From: Clostridiales bacterium
GTDB lineage: Bacteria; Bacillota; Clostridia; Lachnospirales; Lachnospiraceae
Length of the DNA stretch: 44,925 nucleotides
NCBI GenBank assembly: GCA_019423835.1
Contig: JAHZAR010000001.1
Span: forward strand, 61,107-106,031
Direction: 5' to 3'
The position numbers and the translations under genes were made by a program. The notes beneath the pieces were generated by a model. That model searched no databases. It was not told where the DNA came from and saw only the letters and a list, made by a program, of their open reading frames with translations. Shown here piece after piece: positions 9,448 through 17,403 of this stretch. Position 1 is the first letter of the stretch, and each line of letters opens with the position of its first letter.

Positions 9448-10482
9448 ATGAGCTATATTCAGTTTGACAATATTCACAAGTTTTTCGGGAGTACCCATGT
9501 GCTGAAGGGAATCAATCTCGGGATCGAGGAGGGAGAGCTTGCGACGCTCTTAGGCCCTTCCGGCTGCGGAAAGAGTACACTGCTTCGCTGTCTGTCAGGA
9601 CTGGAAACGGTCAGCGAAGGGAAAATCTATCTGGATGGAGCTGATATTACACAGACAGATCCGAGAAAAAGAAATATCGGAATGGTGTTTCAGCAGTACA
9701 GTCTGTTCCCCAATATGGATGTGGCCAGGAATGTGGCTTTTGGACTGCATATTCAGAAAAAGGGCAGGGAAGAGATTGAAAGAAAAGTGACAGAGGTGCT
9801 TGAGATGGTGGGTCTGTCTGATAAAAAAAAGCAGTATCCCAGACAGCTTTCAGGAGGCCAGCAGCAGAGGGTAGCACTGGCCAGAGCAATTGTTATGGAG
9901 CCTAAGGTGCTTCTTTTGGATGAGCCGTTAAGTGCAATTGACGCACTTCTGAGAAAGAGCCTTCAGACGGAAATAAGGAGGATACAGAAGGAGCTTAACA
10001 TAACAACCGTGTTTGTTACCCATGATCAGGAGGAGGCGATGGTAATGTCAGATACCATACACCTCTTTAATCAGGGAACAATCGAGCAGTCAGGAAAGCC
10101 AGAGGAAATTTACTCAAAGCCAGAAACCTATTTTGCGGCCCATTTTATAGGAAGGTACAATATCCTTGAAAGTGTAAAGTTCCAGGCGGTTGCGGGAATG
10201 GGCTCTGAGACAGAAAAAATTGCGATACGGCCAGAATCCCTGAGCCTATCAGAGGCGAATAAAAATGAAAGGCAGCCGGAAGGGACGGTTTCCATGAAAG
10301 GAAAAATCCTTTCGCAGATTGTCAGGGGAAATATTATCAGCTATCGCTTGGCTGTCTCAGGCTCTGCGCTGGAAACAATAGAGCTTAACGCAGACTGTCT
10401 GTTTGAAACGGCTGGAAGATATGTACCCGGAGATGAGGTCTGTGTGAACATTAAGACAGAGGATATTATTGCTTTGGGATAA
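9448..10482 (+). CDS. ABC transporter ATPase
   Basis: A 344-residue nucleotide-binding subunit of the spermidine/iron/phosphonate importer class. In order: Walker A GPSGCGKST (residues about 41-49), Q-loop VFQQYSLFPN, signature LSGGQQQRVALARA, Walker B VLLLDEPLSAID, H-loop VTHDQEEAM, then a C-terminal TOBE-like regulatory domain. The frame is open from 9352, but ATG 9448 is chosen because it has CGGGAGG seven bases upstream and starts exactly at the family consensus (SYIQFDNIHKFF). It completes the importer with the two permeases and the lipoprotein. Confidence 0.88.
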   Translation: MSYIQFDNIHKFFGSTHVLKGINLGIEEGELATLLGPSGCGKSTLLRCLSGLETVSEGKIYLDGADITQTDPRKRNIGMVFQQYSLFPNMDVARNVAFGLHIQKKGREEIERKVTEVLEMVGLSDKKKQYPRQLSGGQQQRVALARAIVMEPKVLLLDEPLSAIDALLRKSLQTEIRRIQKELNITTVFVTHDQEEAMVMSDTIHLFNQGTIEQSGKPEEIYSKPETYFAAHFIGRYNILESVKFQAVAGMGSETEKIAIRPESLSLSEANKNERQPEGTVSMKGKILSQIVRGNIISYRLAVSGSALETIELNADCLFETAGRYVPGDEVCVNIKTEDIIALG

Positions 10483-10548
10483 AAGTCCGAAGTTCAATTG
10501 CCCCCTGGCAGGAATGTGTGCCTGGGCGGTTTTCAGGAAGGAGGAATT

Positions 10549-11880
10549 ATGAAAAAGATGCAAAAGCTTCAAACTCCGTACCTGGCCCGCCGCCTGTTTC
10601 TCCTTTGCTGGCTGGTTTATTTTTCCTCCTATTTAGGGCGATTAAACTACTCTTCAGCCATGACGGTGATGTTGGATGAGGAATTTCTCACAAAAGCCCA
10701 GGCTGGATTTATCAGCATGATCTATTTTCTGGCTTATGGGATGGGACAGTGCCTGAATGGTTTTGCCGGGGACAAAGTGAATCCGGAACGCATGATTACC
10801 TGTGGGCTGGTGGTGTCTGCAGGGATGAATCTGATTATGACATTCTGCGGAAGCTTTCCTGTCATGGCGGCAGCCTGGCTTATCAACGGATATGCCCAAT
10901 CTGCCATATGGCCCCCGATTATCAGGCTTTTTTCTGACATGCTGGAAACAAAGACAAAGCTTAAATACTGTGTCGACATTGTATCTACACAGGCAGCTGG
11001 AACCTTTGCCTCTTACTTTCTGTCGGCATTTGTCATTGCTCATGCGAAATGGCAGTTTGTGTTTCTCACAGCCGCCCTGATTCTTCTTGCTGTAGCGGCT
11101 ATCTGGAGGATTGGCTTTCTGTCAGTGTGCCGCAGAAATGGACAGGAGAGTCCTGGGGAGGAATACGAGGAATATGGGAAGGAGGTTTATACGGCACATA
11201 CAGGAGGCGATGGACGTACCTCAAAAAGAGAAAGGGTCGGACAAAAAGGACAGACTACGGCAGAAAAACAGAAAGGTTTTTTCCGCCTCCTCTCCGTTTC
11301 CGGAAGCCTTTTTCTCATCTTTCCTATTCTGGTACATGGGATTCTGAAAGATGGGGTGGTATCCTGGGTTCCTACTTTTATATCAGAAACTTTTGCATCA
11401 GGGGCACATGTGGCGATCCTCCTCACTTCTATTATTCCTCTTATTAATCTTTCCGGGGCATATCTGGGCCGCTTTGTATTCCGGAAGATAAACAATGATG
11501 AGATTCGCGCCTCGGTTGTTTTTTTCGCCGCTGCCGCGGCAAGCCTGCTCGCCCTCTTCCAGTTTGGAAGAAAAAGTATGCTTCTGACTGTGCTCCTTCT
11601 CTCTGCTGTAACAGCGTCCATGATGGCTGTCAATACGCTTCTCATCAATCTCTATCCCCTGCGCTTTGAACGGGAGGGAAGAGTGGCGGCAATGTCCGGC
11701 TTTCTAAATGCTTCGGCTTATGTGGGAACTGCTGTTTCCACATACTGTATTGGAATTCTGGTTCAGGAGAGCGGATGGGATGTGACTATATTAAGCTGGT
11801 TTTTGGTGACATTTGCCGCTCTGATATTTTGCCTGATTGCCTGCAGAAGGCTTTCCCCATTTAGCAGAAGGAAAGAATAG
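10549..11880 (+). CDS. MFS transporter, organophosphate:phosphate antiporter (GlpT/UhpT)-like
   Basis: A 443-residue carrier with 12 predicted membrane helices. The N-terminal segment (YFSSYLGRLNYS, then FLAYGMGQCLNGFAGDKVNPERM) carries the pattern of the OPA family, which exchanges organic phosphates for phosphate. A hydrophilic central loop of about 50 residues (about residues 200-260) separates the halves. ATG 10549 is preferred over earlier codons because AAGGAGGAATT precedes it. It is the last gene of the DeoR cassette. A second, phosphate-type carrier next to an ABC importer and phosphohydrolase supports a role in organophosphate or phosphonate use. The substrate is not established. Confidence 0.78.
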   Translation: MKKMQKLQTPYLARRLFLLCWLVYFSSYLGRLNYSSAMTVMLDEEFLTKAQAGFISMIYFLAYGMGQCLNGFAGDKVNPERMITCGLVVSAGMNLIMTFCGSFPVMAAAWLINGYAQSAIWPPIIRLFSDMLETKTKLKYCVDIVSTQAAGTFASYFLSAFVIAHAKWQFVFLTAALILLAVAAIWRIGFLSVCRRNGQESPGEEYEEYGKEVYTAHTGGDGRTSKRERVGQKGQTTAEKQKGFFRLLSVSGSLFLIFPILVHGILKDGVVSWVPTFISETFASGAHVAILLTSIIPLINLSGAYLGRFVFRKINNDEIRASVVFFAAAAASLLALFQFGRKSMLLTVLLLSAVTASMMAVNTLLINLYPLRFEREGRVAAMSGFLNASAYVGTAVSTYCIGILVQESGWDVTILSWFLVTFAALIFCLIACRRLSPFSRRKE

Positions 11881-12217
11881 GACAGCCGTTGCTGCCTTGA
11901 CACGGCTGTCCGGCCTGGCCGGACAGGGCAGAGGGAAAGCTCCGGTTCAAAGGCGGGAGCGTCTCGTTTTTTCAAAAAAACAAATCTGCATATCTTAAAT
12001 ATCTCTTTGTATACATGTATAGAAATTCTGCTCTATGAGATTCTACAGGGATTTTCCATTGAATCTGTAAAAAAGATATAAAATATCCAAAAACAGTTAA
12101 AGAACAGCTGCCTTAATACCGCAGACATATCCGGGTAAAGGCGCTTATTTTTTCACAGGTTCTCACCTGCCGCTCCCCGGAATATACTGTACAAGCATCG
12201 GGAAGGGAGGGGATAGA
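11881..12217 (+). other. Intergenic gap where spoIIIAA-AB-AC would be expected
   Basis: This 337-bp stretch has no credible gene. It starts with a GACAGCCG/CGGCTGTC hairpin (11881-11909), followed by GCTCC/GGAGC with T residues near 11970-11976, which probably terminates the MFS operon. The remainder is AT-rich and contains the palindrome TATACATGTATA (about 12010-12021). None of the three forward frames shows a piece of SpoIIIAC, the small membrane protein that normally sits directly before SpoIIIAD. I could not assign a confident sporulation-sigma promoter here. Confidence 0.6.
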
Positions 12218-12604
12218 GTGGGAATCGAGACAGCAGCAGCCGTCGGGATTATCGTGGTTCTGACGGCAGTCCAGTTTAAAAGCAGGGGCGCAGAATTCGG
12301 CATCTATATTGTAATGGCAGGAGGACTTGTGATCTTCTTTTACAGCACAGGAAAGCTCAGGGCAATATTGGAGGCAGTCAGACAGCTTCAGGGCTATATT
12401 CAAATAAACAGCGTCTATATGACAGCCCTCCTCAAAATGATCGGGATTACCTATATTGCAGAGCTGGCGTCGGGAATCTGCCGCGATGCGGGCTATTCCT
12501 CCATGGGCACTCAGATAGAGATGTTTGGAAAGCTGTCCATTCTGGCAGTCAGCAGCCCCGTGATACTGGCTCTGTTTGAGACGCTGGAGCATTTTCTGGA
12601 ATGA
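12218..12604 (+). CDS. spoIIIAD: Stage III sporulation protein AD
   Basis: A 128-residue polytopic membrane protein of the SpoIIIA-SpoIIQ channel that links mother cell and forespore. It has the family sequence pattern, including AVQFKSRGAEFGIYI, GITYIAELASGICRDAGY and an IEMFGKLSIL segment. The start is a GTG behind GGAGGGG. It is normally the fourth gene of an eight-gene operon, but here it is the first: spoIIIAA (ATPase), AB and AC are absent upstream. SpoIIIAE follows after a G-rich junction. Confidence 0.92.
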   Translation: MGIETAAAVGIIVVLTAVQFKSRGAEFGIYIVMAGGLVIFFYSTGKLRAILEAVRQLQGYIQINSVYMTALLKMIGITYIAELASGICRDAGYSSMGTQIEMFGKLSILAVSSPVILALFETLEHFLE

Positions 12605-12614
12605 GGGGGGGGGG
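12605..12614 (+). repeat. Run of ten G residues at the spoIIIAD/spoIIIAE junction
   Basis: Ten consecutive G bases lie directly after the spoIIIAD stop. The last G is the first base of the spoIIIAE GTG start codon. The run also serves as the only purine-rich ribosome-binding stretch for spoIIIAE. Length change by slippage would alter the spacing of the start site, not the reading frame. Confidence 0.85.
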
Positions 12615-13876
12615 TGAGAGCGGTGAGAGTCAGGTCCTTTCCGAACAGAACAAGACCAGTCCTTTTTCTTGTTATTGCTGTCAGCTCCCTCATTCTGACT
12701 TTTGTCTGTGGTTTTTCTGCCGTATACGGAGCACAGGTTCCCCCGGCTCCGGAGGAGGTACAGGAACCAGAGGGGAGTCAGAGTGGGCCAGGGATATCTG
12801 TGCAGGAGGAGGTATTGGACGGGCTGTCGGGGCTGGATTTTTCGGAGGTGGAGAAGTTTCTGGCTCAGAGTCAGTGGGGGGATTCCGGTTTTTCTTTTGA
12901 GGAGCTTCTGATAACGCTTCTGAAGGGAGATTTCACGGGGGCGTTCTCCCAGGCACTTTCAGGACTTAAGGCAGCGCTTTTTTCGGAGCTGTCCTCTGGG
13001 ACAAGGCTGATGATCCAGGTGCTTCTGATCAGCATGGCGGGGGCGGTGTTCTCCTGCTTTTCTGGAATTTTTTCTGGAGGGCAGATTTCGGAGACGGCTT
13101 TTTATGTCACCTTTCTTCTTCTGTTTTCCCTGCTGGCAGCCAGCTTTTATGGGAGTCTTTCGATTGCAGGGGAGGCTGTTTCGGGAGTCCTGGGCTTCAT
13201 GAAGGCCCTGGCCCCCGCCTACTTTATGGCAGTGTCCTTTACCGGAGGAGGACTGAGCGCGGCAGCCGGCTGTGAGTGGATGCTGCTTTCCATCACAGCA
13301 GTGGAGTGGCTTCTCTCTGCCTTCCTTCTGCCTCTTTCCAGGGTTTACATACTCCTTGTCCTGGCAGGTCATCTGACGAAGGAGGAGCTGTTTTCCAGAA
13401 TGACAGTTCTTATAAAAAATGTCATTGAATGGAGCCTTAAGACAGTCACAGGGATGGTTCTGGGCTTCCATCTGCTGCAGGGGATGGTACTGCCCTATGC
13501 CGATTCCATTAAGAATGTCTCTCTCCAGAGGCTGATCGCCGTGATACCGGGTATCGGACAGGGGGCGTCGGCCATATCCCAGATGGTGCTGGGCTCGGGC
13601 ATTCTCATCAAAAACACAGTGGGCGCAGCAGCCTCGGCAGTTCTCATCCTGCTTACGGCAGTTCCTCTTCTGAAGCTTCTGATTCTTATGGCTCTTTACC
13701 ATGGGTTGGCGGCAGTGACAGAGCCGGTCTGTGATAAAAGAATCACAGCATGCATCTCCGATATGGGAAAGGCTCATCAGATTCTGATCAGGCTGGTACT
13801 TACATCTGTCTTTCTTTTTATCATATCCATTGGGGTGATCTGTATGACATCTAACACGGCCTACTTTGCCGGGTGA
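12614..13876 (+). CDS. spoIIIAE: Stage III sporulation protein AE
   Basis: A 420-residue membrane protein of the feeding-tube channel. An N-terminal hydrophobic segment (residues about 16-38, signal-like) precedes an acidic extracellular stretch and then several transmembrane helices in the C-terminal two thirds, as in the family. Motifs include VLGFMKALAPAYFMA and IPGIGQGASAISQMVLGSG. The start is GTG 12614 with the G10 run as ribosome binding site; a second GTG lies nine bases later. The stop is 41 bases before the spoIIIAF start. Family length is about 400, so the gene looks intact. Confidence 0.92.
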   Translation: MRAVRVRSFPNRTRPVLFLVIAVSSLILTFVCGFSAVYGAQVPPAPEEVQEPEGSQSGPGISVQEEVLDGLSGLDFSEVEKFLAQSQWGDSGFSFEELLITLLKGDFTGAFSQALSGLKAALFSELSSGTRLMIQVLLISMAGAVFSCFSGIFSGGQISETAFYVTFLLLFSLLAASFYGSLSIAGEAVSGVLGFMKALAPAYFMAVSFTGGGLSAAAGCEWMLLSITAVEWLLSAFLLPLSRVYILLVLAGHLTKEELFSRMTVLIKNVIEWSLKTVTGMVLGFHLLQGMVLPYADSIKNVSLQRLIAVIPGIGQGASAISQMVLGSGILIKNTVGAAASAVLILLTAVPLLKLLILMALYHGLAAVTEPVCDKRITACISDMGKAHQILIRLVLTSVFLFIISIGVICMTSNTAYFAG

Positions 13877-13917
13877 CTGCGAGGGAAGGCCGGAGGACTC
13901 AGAAGGGAGGAGTGGAG

Positions 13918-14721
13918 ATGGAAGCTCTCTGCGCATGGATGAAAAATCTTGTGTTTTACCTGATTTTCATGACTTTCGTGACAAATCTGCTTCCGGGGAA
14001 GGCCTATGACAGATATTTCAGACTGTTTACAGGTATGGTTTTAATCTTATTAGTACTCAGCCCTCTGACCGGGAGTCTGAATCTGGATGACCGGCTGGCC
14101 TGCTATTTTGAATCCATTTCCTTTCAGAGCGAGGCCGGGGAATACAGGGGAGAGATAGAGGAGATGGACAGAAAGCGTCTGGAACGGCTGATTGGACAGT
14201 ATGAGGAGGCAGCGTCAGAGGATCTGGAAAAGCGCCTCTCAGCCGCCGGGTGCCGGGGCGTGAGGGCTCAGGTAAAGATCAGCCGTGACAGGGAAAGCAG
14301 CGATTTCGGAACGGTAGAGGCGGTGGAGGTATGGGTGGAAGGAATGGAGGCAGAGGCAGGAAATGACTCCGCAGACATTGAGCAGAAAGCAGGCAGCAAG
14401 GAGGAAAACGTAGGGGAACAGCAAGGCAGCGGGGACAGCGCCGTTTCTGTAACCGGCATGAAAGAAGAGCTCTTCCGTGTCACTCTGGGAGAGTGGGAAG
14501 AAAGCGCCGGGACAGAGGAGGGGCATGACAGAGACCGGCAGGAGAACCGGGCCAGCGGCCGGGGAGAGGAAAGCGAGGGAGAAGCTGCCAGCCAGGTATC
14601 GGCCCCGGGCGTTGCAGGGAGCAGGGAGGCTGTAAAAATCAGAAAGGAGATTGCAGAGTTCTATGGACTGGAGGAAAATCGTATCAAAGTTCAGATGGGG
14701 GAAGGGCGGAGCGGATCGTGA
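13918..14721 (+). CDS. spoIIIAF: Stage III sporulation protein AF
   Basis: A 267-residue membrane-anchored protein. Two N-terminal helices (residues about 8-24 and 36-54) are followed by a soluble part, ending in the family-typical IAEFYGLEENRIKV. ATG 13918 is preferred over the open frame from 13873 because GGGAGGAG precedes it. Between residues about 145 and 235 lies a Glu/Gly/Ser/Ala-rich low-complexity insert, which makes the protein longer than the usual roughly 200 residues. The 3' end overlaps the spoIIIAG start by about 59 bases. Confidence 0.9.
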   Translation: MEALCAWMKNLVFYLIFMTFVTNLLPGKAYDRYFRLFTGMVLILLVLSPLTGSLNLDDRLACYFESISFQSEAGEYRGEIEEMDRKRLERLIGQYEEAASEDLEKRLSAAGCRGVRAQVKISRDRESSDFGTVEAVEVWVEGMEAEAGNDSADIEQKAGSKEENVGEQQGSGDSAVSVTGMKEELFRVTLGEWEESAGTEEGHDRDRQENRASGRGEESEGEAASQVSAPGVAGSREAVKIRKEIAEFYGLEENRIKVQMGEGRSGS

Positions 14722-15418
14722 CAGGCTGGGACCCGAAAAGTGGGCCGTACTCCTGGTCTGCGGAATTCTCCTGCTGCTGCTCGCAATCCCTGTGGGAGGA
14801 AGGCAGAATGCGGCCCAGACTGCAGGAAAGGCGGCAGCGGGAAGAGGAGCCATGACAGGGGCAGAAGGCAGCGGGAGAGAAAACGGGATGTTCTCAGAAA
14901 CAGGAACGTCAGAAGGAGAGGACGTTGTAGAGGGGCTGTTTTCAGGAAGAGGAAGCTCCGGGAAAAATGATTCCGGTTCCCTGACTGCCCGGACAGGGGA
15001 TGCATCGATAGACAGCCAGATCGCCTATGAAAAGCAGATGGAGGAACGGGTTAAAGAGATTCTGAAAAAGACAGAAGGGGTGGGAGACGTGGACGTGATG
15101 ATTGTGCTGAAATCCTCAGAGGAAAAGGTTCTTCATGTAGACCAGACGAAGAGCCGCACATCCACAGAGGAGGAAGACAGCGCAGGCGGCAGGAGAAAAG
15201 CCATGAGCGAGGAAGTATCGGGGACGGCCGTCTTTTCAGAAAGCGGTTCAGAAAAAGCCCCTGTGATCGAGAAAGAGCTCCGGCCGGAAATAGAAGGAAT
15301 TGTGGTGAGTGCACAGGGAGGAGGAAATGCAGCGATCAGAGCGGAAATTTCAGAAGCCATGGAAGCATTATTGAAAATACCGGCACATAAAATAAAAGTA
15401 TTAAAGAGGGTGGATTAA
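14663..15418 (+). CDS. spoIIIAG: Stage III sporulation protein AG
   Basis: Ring-forming component of the SpoIIIA channel, with a short cytoplasmic N-terminus, one transmembrane helix (GPEKWAVLLVCGILLLLLA) and a periplasmic-side ring-building domain that begins near QIAYEKQMEERVKEILKKTE. The start is uncertain: ATG 14663 has AAGGAGA 12 bases upstream, and a TTG at 14651 touches that site. Both overlap spoIIIAF. A charged linker of about 70 residues separates the membrane helix and the ring domain. About 251 residues. Confidence 0.9.
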   Translation: MDWRKIVSKFRWGKGGADRDRLGPEKWAVLLVCGILLLLLAIPVGGRQNAAQTAGKAAAGRGAMTGAEGSGRENGMFSETGTSEGEDVVEGLFSGRGSSGKNDSGSLTARTGDASIDSQIAYEKQMEERVKEILKKTEGVGDVDVMIVLKSSEEKVLHVDQTKSRTSTEEEDSAGGRRKAMSEEVSGTAVFSESGSEKAPVIEKELRPEIEGIVVSAQGGGNAAIRAEISEAMEALLKIPAHKIKVLKRVD

Positions 15419-15431
15419 AGGAGCGAAGATT

Positions 15432-16235
15432 ATGAAAATGAAACGAATTTTTAGGCGAAATCAGATCATTATCACCACGCTGGCCATCATGATAGCTGCT
15501 GCCGGATACCTGAATTATTCGGGGCAGGAGGAGATGGGAAGTCCGGTCTATGAGGCGGGAGTGATGGAAATCTCAGATGAGGACATTCTGGCGGAAAACA
15601 AGGCAGCCCAGAACGGACAGCAGGTCAGCGCAGATGCGGACGGCGGTGAGGGGAAGGAGTATCAGGAAATTGCCAGCCTTGACAATGAGCCGGGGGATGA
15701 GGCTCTGACGGATGCCGAAGCAGCAGGTGCCCAGGCTGGTTCTCAGGATACCCAGGCAGCCGGGGCAGGCTCAGCGGATGGGGGAGAGACGGGGATGGAA
15801 GCCGGCTCCTCTGATGCCGGTTCGGATTCTGGCATCGATAATCCGGGAGAGGCTGTTCTGACAGGGGGAACAAGTGTTACCGACTACATAGCGAATGTGC
15901 AGCTGAACAGAGAGCAGATCCGGGCAAAGAACAAGGAGACTCTGATGGAGATTATCAATAATGAAAATGTCGACAGCCTTGCCAAGGAAACGGCTGTGCA
16001 GGATATGATCGATATGACTGCGATTGCCGAAAAGGAAAATGCGGCGGAGACATTGCTCATGGCAAAGGGGTTTGCCGACCCGGTAGTCAGCATTACAGAA
16101 GGAAAGGTAGATGTGGTTATTAATGCAGCAACCCTGACGGATCCGGAGAGGGCGCAGATCGAGGATATTGTAAAGAGGAAGACAGAGGTGACGGCCGACA
16201 ATATTGTAATCACCCTCATGCAGCTCCAGGAATAA
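15432..16235 (+). CDS. spoIIIAH: Stage III sporulation protein AH
   Basis: A 267-residue mother-cell membrane protein that pairs with forespore SpoIIQ across the septum. The N-terminus shows the family hallmark, FRRNQIIITTLAIMIAAAGYL, as a single membrane helix. A long Ala/Asp/Glu/Gly-rich linker (residues about 45-150) follows, then the C-terminal ring domain (AQIEDIVKRKTEVTADNIVI). It is the last gene of the spoIIIA run. It starts 13 bases after spoIIIAG and is followed by a hairpin terminator. Confidence 0.92.
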   Translation: MKMKRIFRRNQIIITTLAIMIAAAGYLNYSGQEEMGSPVYEAGVMEISDEDILAENKAAQNGQQVSADADGGEGKEYQEIASLDNEPGDEALTDAEAAGAQAGSQDTQAAGAGSADGGETGMEAGSSDAGSDSGIDNPGEAVLTGGTSVTDYIANVQLNREQIRAKNKETLMEIINNENVDSLAKETAVQDMIDMTAIAEKENAAETLLMAKGFADPVVSITEGKVDVVINAATLTDPERAQIEDIVKRKTEVTADNIVITLMQLQE

Positions 16236-16267
16236 GAAATGCGCGAGGAGACTGGGGGGAGAGACAG

Positions 16268-16293
16268 AGCTTCCGGGTATTCGGAAGGCTTTT
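16268..16293 (+). terminator. Terminator after spoIIIAH
   Basis: AGCTTCCG pairs with CGGAAGGCT across a short loop and is followed by TTTTG. It is a modest hairpin with a one-base bulge, and it sits between the spoIIIA run and the next promoter. Confidence 0.5.
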
Positions 16294-16309
16294 GTGAAGA
16301 GGTTGCTCC

Positions 16310-16337
16310 TTGCAAACGTCTGCCTATCTGTTATAAT
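16310..16337 (+). promoter_or_regulatory. Housekeeping promoter for asp23
   Basis: TTGCAA (16310-16315), a 16-bp spacer and a perfect TATAAT (16332-16337) lie about 165 bases before the asp23 start. The promoter separates this gene from the sporulation genes. Confidence 0.65.
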
Positions 16338-16503
16338 GAAGCTATGGCGGCTGCTGCCAGAGAGACAGAAGCGCTGGAATATGGTTCAGAGGGGGGCTGC
16401 CTCCCTTTTCCGGCTTAGCTTTTGCTTATGTGGAAACTATCAGAAACGCTCTCACAGAAGGGAGGGCGGCAGCGCCATTATGATAGGACAGGAGGTAGCG
16501 AGA

Positions 16504-16893
16504 ATGCAGAGGGAAACAGAGAACAGGGACACACAGGAGCTGCGCCAGGGAGAAAAGCTGGGGGAAGTGAAGATTGCAGATGAGGTAGTTGCCATGATTG
16601 CAGGTCTGGCTGCCACAGAGGTAGAAGGCGTGGATTCCATGGCCGGAAATATCACCAATGAGCTGGTGGGCAAGCTTGGCATGAAAAATCTGAACAAGGG
16701 TGTGAAGGTGAATGTGGACGCAGGGCATGTGTCGGTGGAGCTTTCCCTGAACATGAAGTATGGCTGCAGCATTCCTGCTGTCAGTGAGGAGGTTCAGGAG
16801 AGAGTCAGGACAGCTGTTGAAACTATGACAGGACTGACGGTACTGGAGGTAAATATCAAAATTGCCGGCGTCAATATGAGTGGGCTGAAATAG
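16504..16893 (+). CDS. Asp23/Gls24 family envelope-stress protein
   Basis: A 129-residue protein of the Asp23 family (YqhY-like). The family core is visible: EVVAMIAGLAATEVEGVDSM, then VNVDAGHVSVELSLNMKYG and VQERVRTAVETMTGLTVLEV. The frame is open further upstream, but ATG 16504 is chosen because AGGAGGT lies eight bases before it and homology begins there. In Firmicutes the yqhY homologue lies between the spoIIIA/accBC genes and nusB. Here nusB is 4 kb away because the decarboxylase and dacF segment lies in between. Members of the family are associated with envelope or lipid homeostasis; the exact role is not settled. Confidence 0.88.
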   Translation: MQRETENRDTQELRQGEKLGEVKIADEVVAMIAGLAATEVEGVDSMAGNITNELVGKLGMKNLNKGVKVNVDAGHVSVELSLNMKYGCSIPAVSEEVQERVRTAVETMTGLTVLEVNIKIAGVNMSGLK

Positions 16894-16952
16894 AGACAGC
16901 AGAAAAATGTGGTAAGAAAATGTTAAGAATTCGACACCAAACACATTCTTTC

Positions 16953-16981
16953 TTGACTCAAACGGAAATCTGTGTTAAGAT
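16953..16981 (+). promoter_or_regulatory. Strong promoter driving a structured leader
   Basis: TTGACT (16953-16958), a 17-bp spacer and TAAGAT (16976-16981). The predicted start near 16988 is immediately before the folded element at 16992-17059. Confidence 0.65.
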
Positions 16982-16991
16982 TTTTCACGTT

Positions 16992-17059
16992 AAAAGGGAG
17001 TAGTTGCCAACATGCAGTCAACATACGCCGGGCGAGGAACCCGTGGTTGCATGTCTTTT
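16992..17059 (+). ncRNA. Structured leader RNA, possible yybP-ykoY-like (Mn2+) riboswitch
   Basis: AAAAG (16992-16996) pairs with CTTTT (17055-17059), ACATGCA (17010-17016) with TGCATGT (17048-17054), and CGGG with CCCG inside. Two sequence blocks resemble the yybP-ykoY class: GGGAGTAG right after the first stem strand, and GTCAACATAC. The third expected conserved block (GCGAGACC-like) is not matched well, and the element is shorter than usual for that class. It stands between a promoter and a strong terminator, which is the layout of a transcription-attenuating riboswitch. The next gene, 345 bases on, is the decarboxylase beta subunit. Class assignment is tentative. Confidence 0.45.
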
Positions 17060-17085
17060 GTATGAAAGATGTGATACAGAAGAAC

Positions 17086-17125
17086 AAGACTTTTAGCATA
17101 TGCTATATGCTGAAAGTCTTTTTTT
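17086..17125 (+). terminator. Strong intrinsic terminator behind the leader RNA
   Basis: A 15-bp stem (17086-17100 with 17106-17120, one G-U pair) with a 5-base loop is followed by a run of T. It lies 27 bases after the folded leader, so it may be the switched element or may simply end a small RNA. Confidence 0.75.
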
Positions 17126-17170
17126 GTGCCATGGAAGATCGCCGACGCACTGCCCGAACTGCTTTATAAG

Positions 17171-17266
17171 TGCCTGAAACCTGGCGGATACCGATACCGC
17201 TGCTGAAGGACGTCAGAGAAGGGTGATGCTGCAGTGAGGGAAAGCCAGGTCCGTTCAGAGCAGGCA
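17171..17266 (+). ncRNA. Second foldable leader segment before the decarboxylase gene
   Basis: TGCCTG (17171-17176) pairs with CAGGCA (17261-17266), and ACCTGGC (17179-17185) pairs with GCCAGGT (17244-17250). The two nested helices enclose about 58 bases. A small GGC/GCC hairpin with flanking A and T runs follows at about 17268-17300. The segment contains no good reading frame. The AGCCAGG block is faintly like a cobalamin-riboswitch B12 box, but other obligatory parts are missing. I cannot assign a class. Confidence 0.3.
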
Positions 17267-17403
17267 TAAAAAGTGAAGGCGGGAAAGCCGGGCTTTTTCT
17301 GTTCTGCGGGGCATAAAATGCTGAGGACAGGCGAAACTTAAAAGAGGCGAAAGCTCCCAAAACAAAAAACAAGGGAAGAGAAAAGAAATTAGGAGGGAAA
17401 GAA

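Noticed and set aside
12959..13936. 325-codon minus-strand frame
   Set aside because: Antisense to spoIIIAE, rich in His, Cys and Lys without motif.
17171..17266. Cobalamin riboswitch
   Set aside because: Only the AGCCAGG block resembles the B12 box; the remaining obligatory core and its spacing are absent.
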